From Acanthamoeba sp. SK_2022b (Eukaryota > Discosea > Longamoebia > Acanthamoebidae): 64,000 nt of DNA. This document shows positions 21,622 through 32,675 of this stretch, one piece after another. A program made the translations under genes and the position numbers. The stretch is taken from contig JANDJZ010000183.1 in the NCBI GenBank assembly GCA_027943245.1, positions 1 to 64,000 on the forward strand, written 5' to 3'. Each line of letters starts with the position of its first letter. The first letter of the stretch is position 1. Under the pieces are notes generated by a model. The model searched no databases, was not told where the DNA came from, and was given only the letters and a program-made list of their open reading frames with translations.

Positions 21622-22570
21622 ATGGAGGAGGTGTGGGTATTGCGGGCTGTCTTTTCGATGCTCGACCTGCCAGCCCTTGCCACCGTGGCTCAAGGTTTTC
21701 TTGGCTGTCCTCACCCCCCCCCCCGCTCTTCTTTCTCCTTGCCTTACCCCGCGCAGTGTGCCGGCAGTGGCGTGCGGCCCTGGAGGACGACGAAGGCGAG
21801 GGCGCTGCGGTGGGTTCCCTGCAGGCGGGCGACGTGTGGCGAGCCGTGGCACTGCGCCACCTGCCCTGCTGGTACGCCGCGCAGGCAGGCCCGGAGGGCG
21901 ACGAGCAGCCAACTGCAGCGGACGAGGCAGCCGCCCACGTCGATGACCAGCGAACCATCGAGGAGCGGAAGCGGCAACTGTGGGGCCGCCCGGTGGTCGT
22001 CGCGCCCGACACTCCACGCCACCGATGGAAGCAAACGCTGCGCTGTACCTCACCCCTTGTCCGCTTGCCATGTGCATCAAAAGGCTGACGAGCGGCGCAG
22101 GCGTGGTGGAGGTGTTTCGATGCGCGGCCGCGTTGCTCGAGAGCGGCTTCACCCTCGACGCCTGGCACGACATGAAAGGCTGCGACAGGTGCCCCCCCCT
22201 CTCTGCCTTTACCCTTCCTGAATGGAGTAGCGTAGGCCCTACCTCACAGTAAGCCGACTTCATTTGGGGGGGTCAGGGGCTGGGACTACGACGTGTGGCA
22301 CTATGCTCTCCATATGCTGCAGCAGCACGACATCATCGTCAAGAAGGTGGCCGTCGCACACAGCACCTGCGCACAGGCGCCGACTGACTCTCGGCGGTAT
22401 CGCTCCCCCCGGGGCGTAACAGGGCCGAGAGGTGCACAGCTACGGGGTGACGGAGGCCGGCCGGGTGTGTATGCGCGAGGGGAGCCCCGAAATGGTCGTC
22501 TACGAGCGAGTGCCGCCCGAGGGCATGTACATGGTCGACCTCAAGGTTCCCATTGCTCTCTCCCCTTTCC

Positions 22571-22643
<73 letters not shown>

Positions 22644-23001
22644 GTTTGTGATGTTTGTGTGCCTCATCACGTCGACGCATTCTTTGTCTCAGGAGTGGGC
22701 GGCGGACAGGGACGTGAAGGGCATCAATCAAGCGCTCGCCCTGGGCTGGATCGTCATCCTCGACGACGCTGTGCGTGCACCTTTTCCCCCAATGCCCTTG
22801 ACCGAGAACTAGATAGAGAGAGACGCTCTGAAGCTTACGCCAACTGAACGTTGTGTGCGTTCGCAGGCCGACGTCGAGAAACGTGAACGCGCGGCGGCGG
22901 ATCCTCTGGTGCTGGCCAAACGCAAGAGCCTTGCGCGCGTCGTACGCAACGTACTGGCGCTACTACCATCACTGCAGGATGTTCGTTGCCCATGTGTGAC
23001 C

Positions 23002-23084
<83 letters not shown>

Positions 23085-23547
23085 TTCAGGCGGAGTCGCC
23101 TGTGGACGAGGTGCGAGGTCAATTGACCCTAATCGACCGCCACGCCCACGAGGATAACCGCAGCCTGCTCCACAAGGTCACTTCCCACCACTTGCACCTC
23201 CTGCGTCACCAACACCCACTTGTGTGTGTGGCGAACGTTGTGGGAGTATAGGAAGTCTACGCCAGCTTGAAGCGACGCAAGCTCATCTTCAACAAGATCG
23301 AGCGCACGTATCGCATGTCGCGCGGAATTCAGTTCGTGTCGAGCGTGCATGAAATGCTATGCATTCTTGCTGCAGCACAGGACCAGCGCGAGGGCCAGCC
23401 CGACCAAGCAATCTCGCCTCGGCGTGCCGATGCAGCTGAGTCGGCCGGCGGGACAGTCGGCGACACCACTGCCTCCGACAACCATGAAAAAGAGACCATC
23501 TTCTCGCACAAGACCAAGTACTTCCAAATGCACAAGGTGCCCTTGCC

Positions 23548-23616
<69 letters not shown>

Positions 23617-24274
23617 ACGCACACATCCGTGCACGCAAACCAACAAGTGGATGAGTGCAGGGCTTCTTTAGGGAGGATAGAGACGTGGGCACGAGCGTGG
23701 AGGACATGCTGGCGGCAATCGCCAAGATAGAGAACTACACGGCCAACGTCCGAGACCTCCAGCAATGGCTCCGCCCTGGTACGCACATGCACATACGCAC
23801 TCGCACACACGCACACACGCACACGCATACGCGGGTCTGGCGCTACTGACGTGTCCGAATGAACGAAAGAGTCGGAGATGGTGGTGGACGCGGTCTTCCA
23901 CAACATGGTGCTACTGGGTGAGGCGGGCGGCATCACCATGAACGAACTCCTGCGGCGCGAGAAGGAGAACGACCGCCCCATCCCACGGTACCCCCCCCCA
24001 CCTTAAGGTGCACCTGTTGTGACACGAATTGAAACATTTGTAATTGTTTGGATGTGTTTGGCGCAGTCCGGCGGGGATTGATTGGGAGGAGCTGGTGGTG
24101 ATGCGGAACAACATCATCCACAAGTATTTCATCTTCCACGACGACATCACCCGCCGCACGCGCATGAAGCAGGCCTGGGATCTCGCTCGTAAGCTCATCG
24201 CCCACGGCCGCCCAGCTCTCCGCGCGCTCCTCCTCGCTCTCCAGAACCCTCCCGTCTCGGTCTCCTCGCACTGA
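21622..24274 (+). CDS. F-box-like protein with a phenylalanyl-tRNA synthetase alpha N-terminus-like region
   Basis: ATG at 21622 (MEEVWVLRAVFSMLDL), then VCRQWRAALEDD after an intron, an F-box-like start. From about 22,290 the sequence resembles the N-terminal winged-helix region of cytosolic PheRS alpha: YGVTEAGRVCMREGSPEM and VYERVPPEG, then GINQALALGWIVIL, and after several introns LKRRKLIFNKIERTYRMSRG, matching the family's RKRKL and TYxVSKG elements. The aminoacylation core is absent; the C-terminal half (DMLAAIAKIENYTANVRDL, then GITMNELLRREKENDRPIPR) is unknown. It ends NPPVSVSSH-stop at 24274. It is unlikely to charge tRNA. It could be a substrate adaptor or an RNA/DNA-binding protein. 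The F-box call is weaker than the PheRS-like call. Confidence 0.6.
22572..22642. repeat. (TG)n microsatellite in an intron of the F-box/PheRS-like gene
   Basis: Follows the exon ending MYMVDLK. Confidence 0.95.
23005..23082. repeat. (TG)n microsatellite abutting a splice acceptor
   Basis: The tract runs directly into TATTTCAG at the AESPVDEV exon. Confidence 0.95.
23551..23615. repeat. (CA)n microsatellite in an intron of the F-box/PheRS-like gene
   Basis: CA on the coding strand, between the exons ending KYFQMHK and starting GFFREDRD. Confidence 0.95.
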
Positions 24275-24367
24275 GCAGGCCACCTCACGGATCTGCCGAA
24301 TGTCATGTGTTTACTAATTTTTTTCCTACGGCTTAGCGGGACATCGGAGGCGGTGATGTGTGATGTT

Positions 24368-24487
24368 GGATACGGCCATACTGCGCAGAAAGCACCGCTT
24401 CCCATCCGAACAGCGAAGTTAAGCTGCGCCAGGCGGTGTTAGTACTGGGGTGGGCGACCACCCGGGAATCCACCGTGCCCGTATCCT
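24368..24487 (+). rRNA. 5S ribosomal RNA gene
   Basis: 120 nt copy with the extra C and a CTTTTTG stop. About 36 bp upstream (AGCGGGACATCGG to GATGTT) matches the upstream of the gene at 52661, so flanking DNA moved with the 5S unit. Confidence 0.93.
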
Positions 24488-24512
24488 CTTTTTGCTTCTC
24501 AAACAAAAAAAA

Positions 24513-24543
24513 CAAAATGATGGCAGTCACTGCCATCATTTTG
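24513..24543. repeat. perfect 31 bp palindrome
   Basis: Arms CAAAATGATGGCAGT and ACTGCCATCATTTTG around a single C, 25 bp after the 5S gene. It could be a hairpin or fused terminal repeats of a small element. Confidence 0.85.
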
Positions 24544-26829
24544 AAAATTGTAGAAGGTTTTCATGTTTTGAGGAGTGAAGAAAACAGTATCAATGTCTTA
24601 ATAAAAACCTGGTTGTTGTTGCAAACAAAAGGAGGGTGTGTGCAGCAAAAGTCAACAGAATCTGATGGATGGGCTTGACAAGAATTTTCCCTGCATTCTC
24701 AGTGGCCTTGAAGGCTGCAAAATTGCTGATCTTGGAGATCTGCTTTACTCTCAGCCAACAGATGAGGAGCTTAGTTGCGTTCCAAAGGAAAATCTTCTCA
24801 GTCATTACAGCAAACTCCTTGCAAAGCATGTCCAGTTGAATGCAGAACTGATCAACATTGGGTGCATGATCAAAAAAAAGCTGGGTCCCTTCGTCCTGTT
24901 ACAGCACAGGGACAGCAAGTGCTGATCAAGTCCTTCAATGAAATGGAGGTTCTAACCATGGACAAGCTCTTGGTGCAGCCACTTTGCAAGGAGGAATGCA
25001 TGCTCAATGATGGAAAGCCCAAGTATATGGTCATCAATGGCAACCATTGTGTGCCTGCACAGCATATCCTGGCCAGAAATTTTCCTGGTTATGTGACATT
25101 GCTGATGTATGCGCCTGCTTGTCTTGTTACCCACGGTATTAGGATATCATACTTTTTTTCAAAGGAGGGACTGTGTGACAGTCCAAAATCATCTTCATGA
25201 CAACAAATAGTGTCAAGGATGCCTTGGCCAAAAAGGTATACTGGGTAATGTGGGGTGGCTGCAAGCAGATCCTCTGGGACAAATTTCTGAACTCCAGAGT
25301 ATGCATCCCCTCCATTGCTTCAGTGTCTGGACATACAGCAACCCTGAGGCCAGGGGCAAAGTTGAAGTTTTTTACAGTTGGTGCAGTTCTGCCCTGCACA
25401 AGGCGCCAATGAGTTTGTAGTTGGGTGAGTGAGCTGTCCTGAGGCTCAGCAAGTTGAGGGTGGGGACAGTCCATCTTTGATGGCAGTATCACACAGGGCC
25501 TGAAGACAACAGGCTTGCTTCATGCAGCTCAAAGAGATCAGCCCATTCTCCAAGCTCAGCTGTGAACAGAGGTTCCCAGCAGTTGTCATGTACGTCTTGA
25601 ATTACAACACTGAGTTACAGTCCACATCCCTGAGGAAGTGTGTTGGAATTGTAGGCGAAAGAGTTCAGTCAAGCATTTAATTACAGAGTTCCATTCCAAC
25701 GCACATCAGATCTGATTGTGAGATCTTTGTAACATGGCATGGGACTTTCTGAAATTCAAATTTGATATTAGCCATGCCTTGGATAATGCATTCTAACCAA
25801 CCCATTCCCTCTCCCTACAGAACTTCGGGTTCCAGTGGCAGTCCCTCACTTTTGCAGTCTGCAAGACCATCCAACTGCTACAAGCCCAGCTCTGCAGAAG
25901 GATGCCAAGCTGGCTCTGGATGATCCTCAGGTAACCAGTGCCAACATGCCAGCTGCAGACCTGCAACTCAAGTGGTGCCACAAGGGCTCTGGCACAAGGT
26001 TGACCTTCACAATGCAATGCTGTTTGGTACCTATCTGGCTTCGTCTCTGTTCTCAGCTGCTGCCTCCCTGACTGTGTTACTGCCTTACACAGGCCCATCA
26101 ACATCAACGGCCTTCAACACCTCATTGGCATCTACCACACCCATCCCTCCATTTGGCTCCTCAACCCTGATGAGCGTGCTGCTCCAGACAATGCTCAAGA
26201 GTTTGGTATGCCTTTGCCTTCCAAGTATGGTTTATTGTTTTCTCACCATTGTTTTGTTCTGGCATTCCTTGCATCTCTGCAGAGGCCGTTGACTGCAATC
26301 ATTGTGTGCTTGTCTGGAGCATGCTGGGAGAATATACATGAAAGCCTTTCAAAGTGCTACAACCTCAACCCCGCAATGAGCGCTCTTGAAGACAACCAGG
26401 CACACTATGAGCACTACACCAGTCCAATGTGGCCACAAAGAAGGAAGCCAACTTCAGCACCTACTGCAAGTATGTGGTATGTCAATATCTTCATCACCTT
26501 TATTATTGAGGCACTTGTTGTTGCATTTGTTCTCAACATCTGCCTTCAACAACAGGGAGCGCTGCAAAAGGCTTACACATGTACCCAGAAGTCCAAAGTA
26601 TTGTCACACATCTCTATGTCCTGCTTATTATTGTGTGGTTCTGATGCACATCAGGCACAAATCCAATGTGCGTTGGATGTGGCAAAATGAAAAAAGGCAA
26701 GAAGATCAATGCGTTGAGCAAAAGCAGGATGCAAATCTGATGTGCATCAGAAGACTTTGCCCTCTCCTTGCTGCACCACCACCTTACTCACCACCTTGCA
26801 AGCCCAGCAGCAGGCATATGGCCTACAAC
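24544..26829. other. CpG-poor decayed region, no intact gene
   Basis: Short open stretches such as SLMDGLDKNFPCILSGLEG (about 24,660) and YMVINGNHCVPAQHIL (about 25,030) look like broken coding sequence but change frame. No family recognised. The base composition (TG/CA rich, few CG) matches the transposon remnants. Confidence 0.5.
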
Positions 26830-27665
26830 CTTATACCTGATAATTGCAGCCATGAGAACAAGAACAAGTACATACTGGCTGGGCATGAAGTACAATCCTT
26901 GTGTGTTTCTGTGGATGTTAACTGTGGATGACTTTGTGCAAGGGCTCAACCTTGGTACTCCAACGATATTCACAAGCCAGAGCCCCTTTTCCTGCAGGAA
27001 TGTTGGTCATTTAAGACCTGGCTGGACCCTTATATCCAAAGTGTGAAGGGCACCTCACGCCCACATATCTTCTGCTTTACTCATGGTGATGATGGAAGGG
27101 TGCAGCTGAGACCAAGGACTACCACTCCAGTTCCTCAGCTTGGATGGGCCCCTACCATTTCCTTGAGTCATGTCCCACTGATGGCCCTATCCCCCTGGTT
27201 CCTGCTCAGCTTGATCCAACCACTCTCAAGGATACCATCTCACTACTGATAAGCCTGATGATGGTGCTAATAGTAGTGTAAAAGGCAGTGTTTGGCTTGG
27301 CTTGGTGAAGGGCACGAATCTTCCTCAACTGGTTTGAGGAGTCTTTCCACCTGGTGCCTGATGGTTGGCTTGTTGCCATTACCTGCCACGCAATGATGTC
27401 TCACTTGACCTTAACAACCACATGAGACCTGCACTATGAAAGTGACTTTTGGACATGTGAGAGTTGGCCTGAAAATTCATCGCACAGGCCAGCAGGGTAC
27501 TTGGCCAATGATGAAATCAATGGGGACCACATATGCATAAAAAATCAAATTTTAACAAATTAAAATATGTTTGATTGCTCTTGACATGCCTTTAACCTCC
27601 CTAAATTATTGCAATCTTGAAATTGCAATTGCTGTGTGTGATTAATTTGATTAATTCCCCTGATA
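26830..27665 (+). mobile_element. decayed transposon-like repeat, copy A
   Basis: Closely similar to 54165-55015 plus 56790-56905. Shared coding traces include KPEPLFL, ECWSFKTWLDP, HIFCFTHGDD and YHSSSSAWMG, broken by stops and frame shifts. This copy lacks the VGHTHED segment present in copy B but keeps both halves contiguous. Confidence 0.65.
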
Positions 27666-28464
27666 CATTCCAAGGAATGATCACACAGAAAACGCCAGTC
27701 ATTTTCGACCTCTCATTTGATAATAGAGGAGGATAGAGGCTCTCTGCCCTTACCACACTGCAGATAGTTTTCCAATTGTACTCAGTGTTATTGCTCACTT
27801 TTTACAGGAGCTTTTCCAGGCACTGGGCGTTTCTGAACAGGAGTTAGTGGAGGAAGAAGAGGCTGAGGAGACCATAAGCCAGGATCTTCTTGCCTCTCAA
27901 CCTCCAGCTAGTGCAGCTGCTGCACCATCTGCAGTTGCTCCAGGTTTGTGCTTGGTTGTTTCTTTTTTGTCAGTGTTCTTACTCACCCACACTGTCCTTC
28001 TCATTCTTTCACGTACTGCAGAGTCTCAGGCTACCCCTTCTGGGACTCCCAGCACGAAGCCAAAGCCTGCTCCAGAAGAGAAGGCGCTTCTTAAGGCAAG
28101 TATAAGAGAAAGAGATAGCCCGTTCTGACCGCTTCCTTCTTGCTTTCATGGACCTCATCAGTTGCATGGTTTCAACATGCCTGGAAATTGAGAAACAACT
28201 GGTACAACTTCTCAAGGTTTCCAGATGGTCTCACAAGGGCAGCTGGAGTGGCTGTAGAGAAGAACAAAGAAGCCACTAATGTGAGGAGCAGGACAAGCAT
28301 CAAAAGAGAGTGTGAGAATGTGGGGTTGAAAGTGGGAGACATGGATCTTCTCCCTCAGGTCCCTGACCTTCTCCCTCAGGTCCCTGCCAGCACAAGCTGA
28401 AAAAAGGTCTGTTTTGTTCTAATACAACAAAGTTCAGCAGGAGATTGTTGATGCAAGAGCCAAA
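27666..28464. other. CpG-poor spacer with a possible exon remnant
   Basis: An open stretch near 27,805-27,945 reads LFQALGVSEQELVEEEEAEE, followed by an Ala/Pro-rich segment. Not assigned. A block at 27,705-27,730 (CTCATTTGATAATAGAGG) recurs in inverted orientation near 63,300. Confidence 0.4.
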
Positions 28465-28556
28465 AGGATACAGGCATGGTGGATTCCCAGGTGGTCACCC
28501 ACCCCAGTACGCCTGGCGCAGCTTAACTTTGCTGTTTGGATGGGAAGTGGTGCTTT
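28465..28556 (-). pseudogene. 5S rRNA gene truncated by LINE insertion (keeps nt 22-120)
   Basis: Antisense 5S starting exactly at AAAGCACC, with a 7 nt internal deletion (28510/28511) and several C-to-T type changes. Nucleotides 1-21 are replaced by the 3' end of the minus-strand LINE. Confidence 0.88.
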
Positions 28557-30195
28557 CAAGTTCGTGTATAGGTAATTAAAGTGGTAACCAAGGCCTGTGG
28601 TGATGTAGGTTGGTCGCTTTGTCTTCTTGATGGGGCTTGTGGATCAGTCACCATCCCTCCTGGGTGGGAGGGGAATGTTGTTGTTGTTGTGGGGTGGTGA
28701 CACATTTGGCAGGGCGCCTCATTAAAAACCCCTCTCAGCTTGAGAGGAAAAGTGCGCCTGTGGAGGGGAGGTGTTGGGTTGGGTCTGGGTGTTGGGCTGT
28801 CAGCTTGTTGCCTGGCTGGTGGCTGTTGGTCCTGGGTTGTGCATTGGTGTTCTGTTTTTGGTTTATTGGGTGTGTATCATCTGGTGTGGTCCTGGTCATG
28901 TCCATGGGTCTTGTGCTCCTATGAGTGCGCTAGCCCCCACCCCCCAGTTGCTGCTGGGTGGAGGGGCTGTCTTGTGCTGTGTGGAGCAGGTGAGGCCCAT
29001 GGCATTCAAATACAAGCACCTATTGATCCACATGTGGTGCTTGCAGTGAGCAGGGTTGCTTGGATAGTGTGGAAGGCCTTGAAGTGTAAGTTGGTGTGTC
29101 CTTGTGGTAATATGATTGATTTGTCTGGGCTGATTTGTAGTTTGTGGTAGTCACAGAAGGATTGGAAGAGTGCAAGCAAGTTTGCCAGGTGTACCCTGGA
29201 ACTGCTGAGGATTGTTAGGTCATCTGCAAATGCTGTGTTTCTGATTTTGTCTGTGATGTGGTATGTGCAGAGTGTGAGTTCAAGAGTTGTTCAACCACCA
29301 GGTTCACAAATAGATTCCACAGGAGGGGGACAGGGGGGCTGTGTCACCATATCTTGTGCATACCATAGTGTTGGCGTTTTTGTAGAATTTGCTGATGAGT
29401 TGCTGCAGTGTGGGATGCACCATAGTATCATAGGGTTTGGGTCATGGTTCTGTGTGGTAGGGAGTCATATGCCTTCTCAAGGTCCATGAAGAGCACAAAC
29501 AGTGGGCAGTTGAGCAGGAGGGCCTCCTCAATGAGGTTCCAGAAAGTTATTATGTGTAATGGTGTGGAGTGTCCTTTGCCAAAAGCTGCCTGTGCTTTTG
29601 ATAAGATCCCTCATTTTTCTATTGCTTTGTATTGTTTAGGTTGGCTCTGTCGTTTCTCTTATGGATTGTCCAGATCTTTGTGTTGTTTAGGTTGTCCAGG
29701 GAGTGGTCATTGAGTGCTGAGTTTAGGAAGGAGAGGAGGTCTGCCCTGTTGTGATCATCTAGGGCTTTCAGCATTGCATTGTTTATTTCATCTGGTCCTG
29801 GTGCTGAGTTTGTTTTGATGTGGGCGAGGGTGTGGTTGAGTTCCTGTGTTGTGATGGGTCTTGTGATCTGTTCATTGATGGTGAGGCGGGGCCTTCTGCT
29901 GGTGTAGCACGATGGGCTGTGGGGTATGGTTGCGCCAGAAGGTGTGGGTAAATTCCTTTATTTTGTTTGGGTCTGTGATGAGTTAGTCATTGTCATTTAG
30001 AACATTCAATGGGAGTGAGTTTGTTTGGGTTCAGGGCGGAACTTAGTCTTTTGAAGTGTTTGTGGTTGATGAGGTTTGTGTCTCTGCGTTGCTTGGCAAC
30101 ATTTATGTTTATTTTTGCTTTGTTTAGGTGGTGGAGGGCTTTGTGCTTGTAGTGTTTTTGCTTCAAGTAACCATTCCTTGTTGGTGTTGGCTCTG
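28557..30195 (-). mobile_element. 5'-truncated non-LTR retrotransposon in a 5S gene, minus copy
   Basis: On the minus strand it contains a linker and an RT in broken frames: KTNSAPGPDEINNAML, VLFMDLEKAYDSLPH, then NTAFADDLTILSSS with the FADD catalytic box. The RNase H region is deleted and the element continues into a 3' tail homologous to 31,130-31,720. The 3' terminus is ACACGAACTTG, directly against 5S nt 22, without a poly(A) tail. It is strongly CpG-depleted relative to the plus copy, hence probably older. Confidence 0.88.
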
Positions 30196-31363
30196 ATCTT
30201 TGAAAAATAGAGCAGCGGGTAGTGGTGTGGTCTTCCACTCCCACCCAAAACCAGTCATACTAACCCACAGAACCCCTAGGGAACAATCAAATAATAATGC
30301 CGAGCTACACAGTATAGAAATTGCCCTGAAACACATGCCACGCGGCACCCCAGAAATCAGGATCTTTACAGACAGCCAATACGCCATAAAAACGGTACAA
30401 AACTGCCTAAAAGACTCCCCAGACATACACCACCTCACCCCAAATAGAGAGACCATCCTCAACATACGCAACCTAGCTAGCAAACACAACAAAATCACCC
30501 TCCACCACATCTACAGCCACGTCACCAAGAAGCTCCACACCGATCCCAACAAATGGCAACCTAAGATTGAGGCACAAAAAACAAACCTCCCCCTACACTA
30601 CCCCACCGCCTGCAAACTTAACGACCTAGCTGATGAGGCGGCAAGAAAAGGCGCAGACCTCCCACCACCCCCCTTAGCCTACGCCCGAGAAAGGGTGATT
30701 GTCCAAGACAACTTCTCCTCCTCCCCAATCCCCAGACAGATCCTCCTACGCAAATGGAAGGACCAATGGGACAGACCCCCCCCAGGAACCCCCAAGCGAA
30801 AAGCCCTAGCCAGCCACCCTGACATGGCCCTATACGGTTTCTTACTTAGAGCCACCAAAAACCTCCTCCCCCTTCAAGCCAACCTTCACCAAACCTCCTC
30901 TAACCCAGTGCACGCAACCCCCACCTGCATCTGGTGTGAACACAACAACCAGGGACACAAACTGGAAGACCTGGACCACGTCCTAGCCTCCTGCCCAGCA
31001 CACGAGACTGCACGACGTGAAGCGCAGTCATCTCTAAGCACCATCGCGAAAAAACTAGACACTATCCCCCTTATCCCCACCGCCTCAGCCACAGACTGGC
31101 TGGGCATACAACAAACTCCAAAAGGACACTCCAACAGCCACTACAAGACCTTCCGCGCCATCCAGGCCACACTCCTCGCCACAAGCCACCGCATCTGGAT
31201 CGATCAGTGCCTCTACCTGAATGCCTTGGGCCTCACATGCTCTGCGCAGTGCAAGACAGCCCCTCCCACCCCAGCAACAGCTGGGGTCGGAAAGGCTAGT
31301 GCATCGACAGGTGCAGGGACCCATGACGCCGTCCAGGACCACCGCCGACCGAACCCAGCCTGA
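30196..31363 (+). pseudogene. LINE RNase H and C-terminal zinc finger
   Basis: A 387-codon open frame (from ATG 30200), truncated just before the first RNase H aspartate: it starts in AAGSGVVF. It keeps NNNAELHSIEIAL (Glu), IFTDSQYAI (Asp), HHIYSHV (His) and LNDLADEAARKG (final Asp). A zf-RVT-like finger follows: C-x2-C at CIWC, then H-x5-C (HVLASC). No RT is present on this copy, so it is not autonomous, though the frame is undamaged and so relatively young. Confidence 0.88.
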
Positions 31364-31720
31364 CCAACTGATGACGTGACACTGGATGACTGACCACGAC
31401 AAGCCAACACAGCCAACACACCAACCCCGACCTCCACCGAAACAGCGGACCCGACCGACCAACCCGACCACCCTCCCTGGGTGCACTCTTTTCCCCTCTC
31501 AAGCTGAGAGGGGTTTTTAACGAGGCGCCCCACCGACACAGACGCCGCACAAGCAAAGACAAAAACTTTCCCCTCCTTCAGGAGGGATGGTGACCAGCTC
31601 CCAGCCGAATCCAAGGACCAGAGTGAGAGACTGCCATCACCACAGTGGGGGCTACCGGGCTAACGCCAGAGGCCACACAGGCACACGGTTAACCACTTTA
31701 ACGACCATTACATGAACATG
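30196..31720 (+). mobile_element. 5'-truncated non-LTR retrotransposon in a 5S gene, plus copy
   Basis: Begins head-to-head against the minus copy and ends TACATGAACATG directly against 5S nt 22. Contains the RNase H and zinc-finger coding frame and a 3' untranslated region with two perfect hairpins: arms CCCCTCTC/GAGAGGGG at 31493-31513 and CCCTCCT/AGGAGGG at 31571-31586. Confidence 0.9.
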
Positions 31721-31819
31721 AAAGCACCGCTTCCCATCCGAACAGCGAAGTTAAGCTGCGCCAGGCGGTGTTAGTACTGGGGTGGGCGACCACCCGGGAA
31801 TCCACCGTGCCCGTATCCT
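31721..31819 (+). pseudogene. 5S rRNA gene truncated by LINE insertion (keeps nt 22-120)
   Basis: 99 nt otherwise identical to the intact 120 nt genes, including the extra C and CCTTTTG stop. The first 21 nt are replaced by LINE sequence. Confidence 0.92.
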
Positions 31820-31984
31820 CCTTTTGCTTCTCCTCTCTCCCTCTCGCCCCTGCATCTGCGTTCCCTCCTGTTCTTTATGTGATCCTTTGTAAGTCTTGTG
31901 GGAGCCTATGAGTTTTTGCATTCCCATCCCCAATGACAAACGCGTTCAACCGCTGCCTCTTCAGCCCGCTCGGTCCGTTGGGCT

Positions 31985-32157
31985 TCATTGTTCGGTCCCT
32001 TCTGCATGCGGAATGGGCACGTCGAACACGATGGGTGGGTTGTTGGGATGGTAGCGGTAGGTGCATGTCGACGCGTTGATGAAGGTAGTCACCCCGTTTG
32101 TGGTCACGCCGTAGCCCTCGTGGATGTGCCCTGGCACATGTGTTGAGTGTTGAATAC

Positions 32158-32229
<72 letters not shown>

Positions 32230-32414
32230 ACACAAAGACCATAAAATAGGTGAGCAAACACACTCTGGGGTAGTAGGCGGCTGCAAGGATACCAAAGATG
32301 TGGTAGCGCGGCTTGATTCGGGACTCCACTTCGTCGAGCAAATCCACACACCCTGCTCGCCCGCCATGCTGGCACATATCCCCGTGCCCTTGAACACGCG
32401 TTTGCATGTGAGCC

Positions 32415-32495
<81 letters not shown>

Positions 32496-32614
32496 GAAGA
32501 GAGGCGGGTAGTACCGAGCGGCGGGCCATGCGTGATGAGGACGTCGACGTCAGATGGGATCAGCTTCCACTTCTGCAGACAGGCTTCTCCCCTGTGCACG
32601 CGCATGTGTACGTG

Positions 32615-32675
<61 letters not shown>

